This document shows positions 1 through 5,040 of a stretch of DNA of 5,040 bases, one piece after another; the stretch's first letter is position 1; each line of letters opens with the position of its first letter. The DNA lies in assembly GCA_010028775.1 (NCBI GenBank), contig RHAF01000087.1, positions 1 to 5,040 on the forward strand, read 5' to 3'. The notes beneath the pieces were generated by a model. The model did not search any database. It was not told where the DNA came from and saw only the letters and a list, made by a program, of their open reading frames with translations. Source of the stretch: Verrucomicrobiota bacterium. Its GTDB lineage: Bacteria; Verrucomicrobiota; Verrucomicrobiia; Methylacidiphilales; Verrucolacustridaceae. The position numbers were made by a program, and so were the translations under genes.

Positions 1-813
1 GGTCAATTCCGAGTAGATCCGGGGATCCGTCTTGCCATAGTCGCTCCCCGCCAGCTTCAGGGCGTTGTACCCACCATTGTTCTCCGGGAGTTTCTGTTTG
101 ATGATATCCGCCTGAATGGTCGAACCGATGTGGTTGGCCTGGGAACTGAGATCTGCCGACAGATGAAAATCTTTATCCTTGGTCTTGAAGGCCGGATTCC
201 TCAGATAGCACCAGAGGATCGTGTATAGACCCAGCTCGTGGGCGATGGCGAAGGCGCGCGAAATCTCCTCGATCTGCCGCCCCGATTCGGGGGAACCGAA
301 ATAAATCGTCGCCCCCACACCCACCGCACCCATGTCGAACGCCTGCTTCACCCCGGCAAACAGCTTCTGGTCGGCCAGGTTGGGATAGGTGAGAAGCTCG
401 TTGTGGTTGATCTTCAGCACAAAGGGGATTTTGTGGGCGTATTTTCGCGCCACCGCTCCCAGCACGCCCAGGGTCGAGGTGACCGCGTTGCATCCCCCCT
501 CAATCGCTAGCTTCACGATGTTTTCAGGATCGAAATAGTCGGGGTTGGGGGCGAAGGAGGCGCCGGCCGAATGCTCAATTCCCTGGTCGACCGGAAGAAT
601 GGAAAGATACCCAGTACCCCCCAGCCGGCCGTGGCTGAAGGTGGACTGAAGGTTGCGCAAAACCGTGATCGAACGGTCGCTGTCCCGCCAAACCCGGTCG
701 ACGAAATCGGGTCCGGGAAGGTGAAGGCGGTTTTTTGACACCGTTTTGCACGTGTGCCCCAGCAATGCCTTGGCCTCCGAACCCAGGTGTTTTTCAATCT
801 CGGCGTGCTTCAT
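1..813 (-). CDS. fbaB: Class I fructose-bisphosphate aldolase, DhnA/FbaB family (3' end cut by window edge)
   Basis: Cytoplasmic aldolase that reversibly cleaves fructose 1,6-bisphosphate to dihydroxyacetone phosphate and glyceraldehyde 3-phosphate through a Schiff base (glycolysis/gluconeogenesis). Reading from the ATG at 813, 271 codons are open to the window edge. E. coli FbaB is about 350 residues, so roughly 80 C-terminal residues lie outside. As I remember the E. coli protein, the match is near-continuous: GYLSILPVDQGIEHSAGASF at about residues 69-88, INHNE at 135-139, GATIYFGSPES at 167-177 and SADLSSQANH at 219-228. The segment ADIIKQK (235-241) carries the expected Schiff-base lysine, K239. 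The start is supported by alignment with the E. coli N-terminus and by an AGGGAA ribosome-binding site about 11 bases upstream. It is divergent from the plus-strand gene at 907. No frameshift or missing key residue is seen in the visible part. Confidence 0.96.
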   Translation of the reverse strand, partial: MKHAEIEKHLGSEAKALLGHTCKTVSKNRLHLPGPDFVDRVWRDSDRSITVLRNLQSTFSHGRLGGTGYLSILPVDQGIEHSAGASFAPNPDYFDPENIVKLAIEGGCNAVTSTLGVLGAVARKYAHKIPFVLKINHNELLTYPNLADQKLFAGVKQAFDMGAVGVGATIYFGSPESGRQIEEISRAFAIAHELGLYTILWCYLRNPAFKTKDKDFHLSADLSSQANHIGSTIQADIIKQKLPENNGGYNALKLAGSDYGKTDPRIYSELT

Positions 814-824
814 GAGCGTACAGG

Positions 825-830
825 TTCCCT
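825..830 (-). promoter_or_regulatory. Ribosome binding site of the aldolase gene
   Basis: On the minus strand this reads AGGGAA, with 11 bases between it and the ATG at 813. It is a reasonable Shine-Dalgarno match and supports that start over internal alternatives. No convincing -35/-10 pair could be assigned further upstream. Confidence 0.5.
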
Positions 831-906
831 TTTTTCTGCGGTCGGGTCAATCTTGCAACAGAACGTCCCCTCTTGCTCCCTCTCCTCCTCTCCCTACCCT
901 TTTGGA

Positions 907-1101
907 ATGGTGCGTTGGTTGGCGTTGGTCATCACGGGTCTTCTGTTGAACGGAACCGGTCTTTCTCTTCTTGCATGGGCCGCCTTCCAGAAATTCTCCG
1001 CCGGGGGGGAATGGTTCGGGTCCGGCACCCTCGCCCTCGCCCTCTGCAACGCCGGCATCTGTTGTGTTGTGGGAGCCAAAAAGCCGGGGTCCGCCTCCTG
1101 A
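907..1101 (+). CDS. Small two-helix membrane protein of unknown function
   Basis: A 64-residue protein that I do not recognise. It has a short charged start (MVRW), a hydrophobic helix at about residues 5-27 (LALVITGLLLNGTGLSLLAW inside it), a polar hinge KFSAGGEWFGSG at 29-40, a second hydrophobic segment at about 41-56 that includes CNAGICC, and a KK-containing tail. This predicts a helical hairpin in the inner membrane with both termini on the same side, probably cytoplasmic given the lysines and arginine. The ATG at 907 was chosen because the open frame upstream of it is low-complexity pyrimidine-rich sequence with no protein character. The Shine-Dalgarno is weak. The gene ends 44 bases before the nuclease-like gene on the same strand, so they may be co-transcribed. 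The hydrophobic pattern makes chance coding unlikely, but the gene is short and unconfirmed. Confidence 0.55.
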   Translation: MVRWLALVITGLLLNGTGLSLLAWAAFQKFSAGGEWFGSGTLALALCNAGICCVVGAKKPGSAS

Positions 1102-1145
1102 ATTCCCAACCCCACCCCTCTCCCCGACCCCCGGATTACGGGAAG

Positions 1146-1973
1146 GTGGACCTCGTTCGTTATGACGACCGTGAATACATGCGTTGGTCGGAGGGCTTCG
1201 CCTTTCGCCGCCGCCGTGAAAGGGAACGTGCAGGCAAAACCCGCATTGAGCCGGCCGCCCTCTCCATCATCAGCTTCGCCGCGGAGATCGGGGTGCGCTC
1301 GCTTCTCTCCCGGCACTTTCAACTCGGGGACCGGAGAATCCTCCGCTACCAGGATCCCGAGCACGGCGATCACCTTCGCGGCCGTCACCGTTTCCGGGAA
1401 TTGGATGCCGTCGCCTTTTCCGGGGACCAGGCCACCGCTGTCTTTGAGTTTAAGCTCAGTGGCCTTGGGTCGGCTTCTGCCGTATCACGCGCCGCCAAAC
1501 AGCTCCGCTCGGCGGCGGAGATGATCCGCCAAGGATACGGCCACACTCCCAAAGTGGCCGTCGTCCTCATTCACGCCGGCGAGGGACTTCCCGATCTCGG
1601 TAAACCCGGGGGACGTTTTGGCGTCCGCGCCACCCGTCTCCAGGGTTCTTCCCTGCACCATCTCCCCGATCAGCCTATTCCCTGCTTTGTTTTTTCCATG
1701 AAGGAGGCCATTGAGGAGGCCCGCCGCATCGGCCATGTGGTTGACCACAAATTGGAGAAAAGGGCTGCCCGCGAAGGCAGGCATGGTATCACCCAGGGAC
1801 GTCGCCGCCTTCTCCCGCGCGTCCCAATCGGCGAAATCTTCTCTGCTGCAGGATGGATTGTCCGGAACATGGTCCAGACCCTCGCACGGGTCGCCCGCCG
1901 GGTCCGTCGCCCGAGATCCCACCAAACCTCCCGCCACCGTCGCAGATTCCGGCGGGGACGCAGGAGACGCTAG
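1146..1973 (+). CDS. PD-(D/E)XK nuclease-like protein with arginine-rich C-terminal tail
   Basis: A 275-residue protein from the GTG at 1146; an ATG at 1179 (residue 12) is the alternative start. I do not recognise an exact family. What is visible: a basic N-terminal part rich in RRRRERER (about 18-25), an alpha-helical stretch around 36-56 containing FAAEIGVRSLL, then FRELDAVAFSGDQATAVFEF followed by K at about 83-103. That segment gives E85, D87, E101 and K103, which fits the D-x(n)-ExK metal-binding core of PD-(D/E)XK nucleases. A helix with AAKQLRSAAEMIRQGYG and a hydrophobic strand VAVVLIHAG follow, as expected for the fold. The last 29 residues (about 247-275) hold 17 arginines, suggesting nucleic-acid binding. 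There is no strong Shine-Dalgarno for either start. It converges on the small minus-strand gene at 1978. Nuclease activity is inferred from the motif only; a nonenzymatic member of the fold is possible. Confidence 0.65.
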   Translation: MDLVRYDDREYMRWSEGFAFRRRRERERAGKTRIEPAALSIISFAAEIGVRSLLSRHFQLGDRRILRYQDPEHGDHLRGRHRFRELDAVAFSGDQATAVFEFKLSGLGSASAVSRAAKQLRSAAEMIRQGYGHTPKVAVVLIHAGEGLPDLGKPGGRFGVRATRLQGSSLHHLPDQPIPCFVFSMKEAIEEARRIGHVVDHKLEKRAAREGRHGITQGRRRLLPRVPIGEIFSAAGWIVRNMVQTLARVARRVRRPRSHQTSRHRRRFRRGRRRR

Positions 1974-1977
1974 GTTC

Positions 1978-2238
1978 TTACTTGGTGTTGACGTTGCAGA
2001 CTGGCAGACCCTGCCGCTTGAACGAATCCGGCTCGGCTGAATTGATATCCTCCTGACTGACCAGGCCGACCTTCTCCCCGCCGATCGAGACCACATCCAC
2101 TTTCGTCGGACCACCCTCCGCCTGGGCGTGGTTGCCGGCCAGGGGTTGCAGGACATGCCACCAAAGGCCACCCGCCACCAGGGCCAGAAGAAGTTTCGTT
2201 ACCGGGTCGGTTTTTAGAGTGATGGATTTGTGTTTCAT
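1978..2238 (-). CDS. Small membrane-anchored or secreted protein of unknown function
   Basis: An 86-residue protein from the ATG at 2238; an upstream in-frame GTG at 2271 would add 11 residues but does not look like a signal-peptide start. The N-terminus has lysines (MKHKSITLKTDPVTK), then a hydrophobic segment LLLALVAGGLWWHVLQPLAG at about 16-35, then HAQAEGG. This looks like an uncleaved anchor or a signal peptide cut near the AQA. The short mature part (about 41-86) contains KVDVVSIGGEKVGLVSQED and ends in RQGLPVCNVNTK, with a single cysteine near the C-terminus. I cannot assign a family. It is divergent from the exported-protein gene at 2309, sharing a 70-base intergenic region, and convergent with the nuclease-like gene, leaving 4 bases between stops. 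Confidence 0.65.
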   Translation of the reverse strand: MKHKSITLKTDPVTKLLLALVAGGLWWHVLQPLAGNHAQAEGGPTKVDVVSIGGEKVGLVSQEDINSAEPDSFKRQGLPVCNVNTK

Positions 2239-2296
2239 GCCTGACGGATATACGAACCCCGGGGAAAACACGACTCGATTCGCTCGCAGGCCTGTC

Positions 2297-2302
2297 TATG
2301 AT
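2297..2302 (+). promoter_or_regulatory. Candidate -10 element (TATGAT) before the four-gene unit
   Basis: TATGAT differs from the sigma-70 consensus TATAAT at one base and lies in the 70-base divergent intergenic region. No good -35 hexamer sits at 16-18 bases upstream. Transcription from this element would begin about at the ATG at 2309, implying a leaderless or nearly leaderless message. The assignment rests on this single hexamer. Confidence 0.28.
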
Positions 2303-2308
2303 GGGAAC

Positions 2309-2677
2309 ATGAAATCATTACTTGCTATCCTGCTCCTGGCCTCCCTTTTCCTCGGTTCGCCTCTGTCCGCGGATGAGTCAACCAACCCGCCAGCCCAGCC
2401 GGCCGAGGAGGTCGTGGAGTCCCAGGGAGTCAAAATTTGGAAAAAAGGCAAACCCACCAACGCCTACACCATCGTGGGTTACGACACTCTCATGCGCCAA
2501 CGCGGTTTTGAAAATGCCCAGAGCAACATCGCCCGTGGCGTCCTATCGAGAAAAGGCAACGCCGCCATTGTGGTTTCGGTGATCAACAGCCAACGCCTCA
2601 ACTTCAATCTCAACACCCAGGATGAGCGACTGGACGGCATTGATGTCCGGTACCAGATCATCAATCTCAAGCCCTAG
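2309..2677 (+). CDS. Exported protein of unknown function, first gene of the LPS-linked unit
   Basis: A 122-residue protein. The ATG at 2309 is chosen because it opens directly on a textbook Sec signal peptide: MKSLLAILLLASLFLG then SPLSA, with probable signal peptidase I cleavage after A21. A proline- and glutamate-rich linker follows (about 22-39). The folded part (about 40-122) contains VKIWKKGKPTNAYTIVGYDT, then a predicted helix with NAQSNIARGVLSRKGNAA and a strand IVVSVINS, ending in a strand-rich IDVRYQIINLKP. The strand-helix-strand pattern around a 'K-P-x-x-x-Y-x-x-x-G' start resembles small periplasmic domains in which a strand pair is followed by an alanine-rich helix and a strand, but I cannot name a family. 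It lies 1 base before the next gene and heads the unit that includes the kinase and heptosyltransferase, so a periplasmic or envelope role is inferred. The Shine-Dalgarno (GGGA) is very close to the start. Confidence 0.8.
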   Translation: MKSLLAILLLASLFLGSPLSADESTNPPAQPAEEVVESQGVKIWKKGKPTNAYTIVGYDTLMRQRGFENAQSNIARGVLSRKGNAAIVVSVINSQRLNFNLNTQDERLDGIDVRYQIINLKP

Positions 2678-2678
2678 G

Positions 2679-3143
2679 ATGCCCCAACTCCCTTGGAGGT
2701 TCATCATTCCCTTGGGAATGGGCGTTCTACCCCTTCATTCCCAGGTGGTGCCGGTTCAGGCCAGCACCGATGCCCAGAACCAAAGGCGTCTCCAAGCCGA
2801 GGCCCAGGAATCGGTCCGTCGCCGCAGGGTGGATGAAAATATCCGTTTGCTGGGATCCGCCCTGGATCCCTCCGCCTTGGCCGGACCGGAAGGGTTGCCC
2901 ACCACCCGCCGTGCCATGGCCGCCATGGCTGATTTGGCCAACGACAGCCTCTCCCCGCGTGACGCCATCCAACAGGCCGTAAAAAAGTCCCGCTTGGGAT
3001 CTTCCACCACCCAAAAGACCTCCGCCTACCTGACGCAGTGTTGGCTCGCTGTTGCCGGGAGAATCACCCCGGTGGATTTGGAATCCCTTCGTCTCGGCAA
3101 GGAAACCAAAAATCCGCTCCCCCTGCCCCCCTTCCAGCCGTGA
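2679..3143 (+). CDS. Exported, helix-rich protein of unknown function, second gene of the unit
   Basis: A 154-residue protein. The ATG at 2679 starts one base after the upstream stop, so translation is probably coupled. The N-terminus (MPQLPWRFIIPLGMGVLPLH, residues 1-20, then SQVVPVQA) looks like a signal peptide with a possible cut after A28; an internal ATG at 2718 would remove the positive n-region and is less likely. The mature part is mostly polar and helical: QNQRRLQAEAQESVRRRR at about 33-50 may form a short amphipathic or coiled helix. Further helices follow with RRAMAAMADLAN and RDAIQQAVKKSRL, and the protein ends in a proline-rich tail, LPLPPFQP. No family is recognised. It overlaps the kinase gene start by 4 bases (GTGA), which ties it to the LPS core genes. 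Localisation to the periplasm is inferred. Confidence 0.75.
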   Translation: MPQLPWRFIIPLGMGVLPLHSQVVPVQASTDAQNQRRLQAEAQESVRRRRVDENIRLLGSALDPSALAGPEGLPTTRRAMAAMADLANDSLSPRDAIQQAVKKSRLGSSTTQKTSAYLTQCWLAVAGRITPVDLESLRLGKETKNPLPLPPFQP

Positions 3144-3907
3144 TCCCTCCCTCTCCCCCCGCTGGGTATCAAGGCCTCCGCCTTCCCGTCGGATCAGCCT
3201 GGGTTTTGCCCGCGGCCAAAAAACCGATCCTTGCGGCCTGGAACCAAATGGATCCCGGTCAACCGCTAAGCCGGGCGGCGCGCCGGCACCCTCAGGCCGT
3301 CCTCTTCCGGGGTCGCGCCACGGTGGTTTCCTTTCCCTGCGCCGGATGGGGTGAAACCGTGGTTCGTCCCTGTTGGCACGGGGGCTACTGGGGTCGGCTC
3401 GCCCGTGATCTTTACGTGGGCCCCGGGCGCGCCGCCCGGGAAATCGCCTGCTCCGCTCGCCTCCGCTCCCAAAAGATACCCACACCTGAAATTCTCGCCG
3501 TCCTCTTTTATCCCGCAGGCTGCTTCCTTCGCATCGACGTGGTCACCGCCGCCATTCCCGCAGGTCGCGACCTCGTATCCTTCCTCTCCTCCCGGCCCGG
3601 CCCGACCGACCGGAAAAACGCCCTTGGGTCGGTCCGTTCTCTCCTCTCTTCCCTCTATCGCCGCGGCATCGTCCACCCCGACCTCAATGCCCGCAACATT
3701 CTTCTCTCCCACCTACCCAAGGGTCGATGGCAGGCCTGGCTCCTGGATGTGGATGCTGTGCGCTTCGAAAGACCCCGCAGTGCCACGGTCGACTCCGCCA
3801 ACCGCCACCGCCTGCTTCGCTCCCTGCTGAAACGGGCCCGGCTTGGCGACCTCGGCATGCGGGAAACGGACGTCTCCTCCCTCTGGCATGAACTTTTTCC
3901 CGCATAA
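3140..3907 (+). CDS. Lipopolysaccharide core kinase, Kdo kinase/WaaP family
   Basis: A 255-residue protein of the Kdo kinase/WaaP (KdkA-like) branch of protein-kinase-fold enzymes. Known members use ATP to phosphorylate Kdo or heptose of the LPS inner core on the cytoplasmic side of the inner membrane. Visible features: RPCWHGGYWGRLARDLYVG at about 76-94 corresponds to the family 'R-x-x-x-x-GG' N-lobe motif, and RAAREI (97-102) has the helix-C glutamate E101. IPTPEILAV (113-121) matches the family 'glPvPrp' strand. The catalytic loop is HPDLNARNILL (179-189), with D181 as probable base and N186 as metal ligand. LLDVDAVRF (201-209) stands in for the DFG segment, with D203. The start is GTG at 3140, overlapping the upstream TGA; an upstream ATG at 3038 would extend far into the previous gene and gives no family-like sequence. 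It ends in TAATG, overlapping the heptosyltransferase start. Which core sugar it acts on cannot be told from sequence; kdkA-like is the best guess. Confidence 0.87.
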   Translation: MIPPSPPAGYQGLRLPVGSAWVLPAAKKPILAAWNQMDPGQPLSRAARRHPQAVLFRGRATVVSFPCAGWGETVVRPCWHGGYWGRLARDLYVGPGRAAREIACSARLRSQKIPTPEILAVLFYPAGCFLRIDVVTAAIPAGRDLVSFLSSRPGPTDRKNALGSVRSLLSSLYRRGIVHPDLNARNILLSHLPKGRWQAWLLDVDAVRFERPRSATVDSANRHRLLRSLLKRARLGDLGMRETDVSSLWHELFPA

Positions 3908-4941
3908 TGAAACTCCCCACCCAACCCCGCATCGGCCTTGTTCTCCTCAGCGCCGTAGGCGACGTCGTGCACGCCCTGCCCGTCGTCAACGCCATCAAAC
4001 GGCATAGGCCGCAGTCCAAAATCACATGGCTCTTGCAGGAGGCCGGGGCCTCCCTTTTGCGGGGCCATCCGTCGGTGGACGAAATCCTCCTTTTCCAGCG
4101 CCGGGCCGGCGTCGCCGGTTTTGTCAAAATGGCCTTGGAACTGGCCGAACGTCCCTTCGACATTGTTCTGGATCTCCAGTGCTACTTCAAGGCCACCGTC
4201 CTCACCGCCCTCTGTCGCGCCCCCATCAAGATCGGCCTAGATCCCGCCCGGGCGCGCGAGCTCAACTGGCTGGCCAACAACCGACATCTTCCCGCAAAAC
4301 CAGTGGCTCACGTTCAGGAACACTTTCTTGAGTTTCTCGACTATCTGGAAATTCCTCGGGAGCCGATCGAATGGAGGCTTGGCCCATGGAAGGACGAGCG
4401 CCCTTGGCAGGAGGATTTTTTCCGCTCCATCCCCCGGCCTCGGGTCGCCCTGGTTGCTGGCACCAGCAACCCCCGCAAGGATTGGCTCCCGGAAAACTGG
4501 GTTCGACTGAACGACGCACTTCAGGATCAATGGGGTCTCACCACCGTCCTGGTCGGGGCCAAATCCCCGCGGGAAACCGCTTTGGGCGCCAAAATGGCCG
4601 CCGAGTGCCGCCATCCTCCGGTCAACGCCCTCGGGTCGGGGTTGCGCCGCCTGGTCTCGCTGCTCGATGGGTGTGACCTCGTCATTTCACCGGACACCGG
4701 CCCCCTCCATCTGGCCGGGGCTCTCGGGAAACCGGTCATCGGACTTTACGGATACAACAGCCCCGCTCGGGTCGGCCCTTGGCGACAGGATCCTCGACTC
4801 CTGATTGATGCCTTTCACCATCCCGGCGAAGAGCCGCAGATGACCTTCCAGCACCGGCCCGGAAAAATGTCCCTCATTACGGTGGAGGATGTTTTGGCCA
4901 AAGTGGAAATCTGGAAAAATCATATCCTTCAGAAGCGATAG
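3907..4941 (+). CDS. ADP-heptose:LPS heptosyltransferase, glycosyltransferase family 9 (WaaC-like)
   Basis: A 344-residue GT9 enzyme, the usual length for the family. Members transfer L-glycero-D-manno-heptose from ADP-heptose to the Kdo-lipid A inner core at the cytoplasmic face of the inner membrane. The N-terminal Rossmann domain (about 8-165) opens with IGLVLLSAVGDVVHALPVV, where D19 matches the proposed catalytic Asp13 of E. coli WaaC. In the C-terminal ADP-heptose-binding domain (about 178-340), VALVAGTSNPRKDWLPENW holds K191, matching WaaC Lys192. E223 matches Glu222, and SPDTGPLHLAGALGKPVIGL (261-280) holds D263 and H268 of the D-T-G-x-x-H signature. These correspondences are from memory. 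The segment FDIVLDLQCYFKATVL resembles WaaC/OpsX more than WaaF, so heptosyltransferase I or a relative is favoured, but acceptor and position are not provable here. The ATG at 3907 overlaps the kinase stop (TAATG), indicating coupled translation. No terminator hairpin is seen downstream. Confidence 0.95.
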   Translation: MKLPTQPRIGLVLLSAVGDVVHALPVVNAIKRHRPQSKITWLLQEAGASLLRGHPSVDEILLFQRRAGVAGFVKMALELAERPFDIVLDLQCYFKATVLTALCRAPIKIGLDPARARELNWLANNRHLPAKPVAHVQEHFLEFLDYLEIPREPIEWRLGPWKDERPWQEDFFRSIPRPRVALVAGTSNPRKDWLPENWVRLNDALQDQWGLTTVLVGAKSPRETALGAKMAAECRHPPVNALGSGLRRLVSLLDGCDLVISPDTGPLHLAGALGKPVIGLYGYNSPARVGPWRQDPRLLIDAFHHPGEEPQMTFQHRPGKMSLITVEDVLAKVEIWKNHILQKR

Positions 4942-5040
4942 TAAATTTCCGTTGCCAAGGTCCATAACGAGTTGGATGCAGGGGGACAGAGTGATTGCTC
5001 CAAGATATCCTGTTGGGAATCCGCAGATAAGGTTGTGCCC
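4929..5040 (-). CDS. Possible C-terminal end of an outer-membrane protein gene (partial)
   Basis: A minus-strand frame is open from the right edge to a TGA at 4929-4931, giving about 36 residues ending in SNSLWTLATEIYYRF. Counting back from the final phenylalanine, alternate positions hold F, Y, I, T, L and W. This is the pattern of the last beta strand recognised by the BAM outer-membrane assembly machinery. The stop overlaps the heptosyltransferase end by 13 bases in convergent orientation. The evidence is limited: the stretch is short, the other two minus-strand frames are also open here, and the start lies outside the window. It could also be plain intergenic sequence. Confidence 0.35.
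   Translation of the reverse strand, partial: GTTLSADSQQDILEQSLCPPASNSLWTLATEIYYRF

Noticed and set aside
173..493. Minus-strand 106-codon frame and other frames inside the aldolase gene
   Set aside because: The aldolase frame matches FbaB continuously, so these are out-of-frame shadows.
894..1388. Minus-strand open frame of 164 codons opposite the membrane protein and nuclease-like gene
   Set aside because: No recognisable domain, proline/alanine/arginine-rich composition, and it conflicts with two better plus-strand genes.
1485..2171. Long minus-strand open frame (228 codons) antisense to the nuclease-like gene and overlapping the small minus-strand gene
   Set aside because: The plus-strand frame has a coherent nuclease-like core, and the small minus-strand gene uses a different frame with a proper membrane segment. 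This frame reads as low-complexity sequence expected from GC-rich DNA.
2257..2264. CCCCGGGG palindrome in the divergent intergenic region as an operator
   Set aside because: The symmetry does not extend beyond 8 bases, and such short GC palindromes are common in GC-rich DNA.
2298..2312. Mini-ORF ATG ATG GGA ACA TGA overlapping the start of the exported-protein gene
   Set aside because: Only four codons, with no evidence of translation; the overlap most likely arises by chance from the TATGATG run.
2914..2930. Near-palindrome CCATGGCCGCCATGG inside the second exported gene
   Set aside because: It is explained by the repeated Ala-Met-Ala-Ala-Met codons and has no terminator or operator context.
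2727..3485. Minus-strand open frame of 252 codons antisense to the second exported gene and the kinase
   Set aside because: Glycine/arginine-rich shadow of GC-rich coding sequence; the plus strand carries recognisable kinase motifs and coupled junctions.
1..5040. CRISPR array, insertion sequence, tRNA or phage genes
   Set aside because: No spaced repeats, transposase or integrase motifs, tRNA-like folds or phage structural proteins were seen on either strand.

Overview
The window looks like a GC-rich chromosomal segment from a Gram-negative bacterium. Two genes belong to families that build the lipopolysaccharide inner core (a Kdo/WaaP-type sugar kinase and a GT9 heptosyltransferase), several products have Sec-type signal peptides, and the aldolase is the bacterial DhnA/FbaB type. 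The lineage cannot be fixed from the sequence. A Verrucomicrobiota-like or related group is only a guess, based on the mix of lineage-restricted small secreted proteins with LPS core genes. I see no rRNA, tRNA, CRISPR array, insertion sequence or integrase.

Layout. (1) Positions 1-813, minus strand: a class I fructose-bisphosphate aldolase (FbaB/DhnA) whose C-terminus runs off the left edge. (2) Positions 907-1973, plus strand: a 64-residue two-helix membrane protein, then an unrecognised protein with a PD-(D/E)XK-nuclease-like core and a strongly arginine-rich tail. (3) Positions 1978-2238, minus strand: a small membrane-anchored or secreted protein that converges on the nuclease-like gene with only 4 bases between the stops. 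(4) Positions 2309-4941, plus strand: a tightly packed four-gene unit of two uncharacterised exported proteins, a Kdo-kinase/WaaP-like kinase and a heptosyltransferase. The junctions are a 1-base gap, a GTGA overlap and a TAATG overlap. (5) Positions 4929-5040, minus strand: a possible C-terminal end of another gene, with a last strand that resembles an outer-membrane beta-barrel signature.

How they work together. The plus-strand unit from 2309 most plausibly acts in envelope assembly: the heptosyltransferase adds heptose to the inner core and the kinase phosphorylates a core sugar, probably Kdo. The two exported proteins of unknown function are physically tied to them by coupled junctions, which makes them candidate envelope factors. 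The aldolase is ordinary central carbon metabolism and is divergently oriented from the accessory genes. No complete new defence or mobile system is visible. The least explained items are the nuclease-like protein with its membrane-protein neighbour, and the two exported proteins in the LPS operon.
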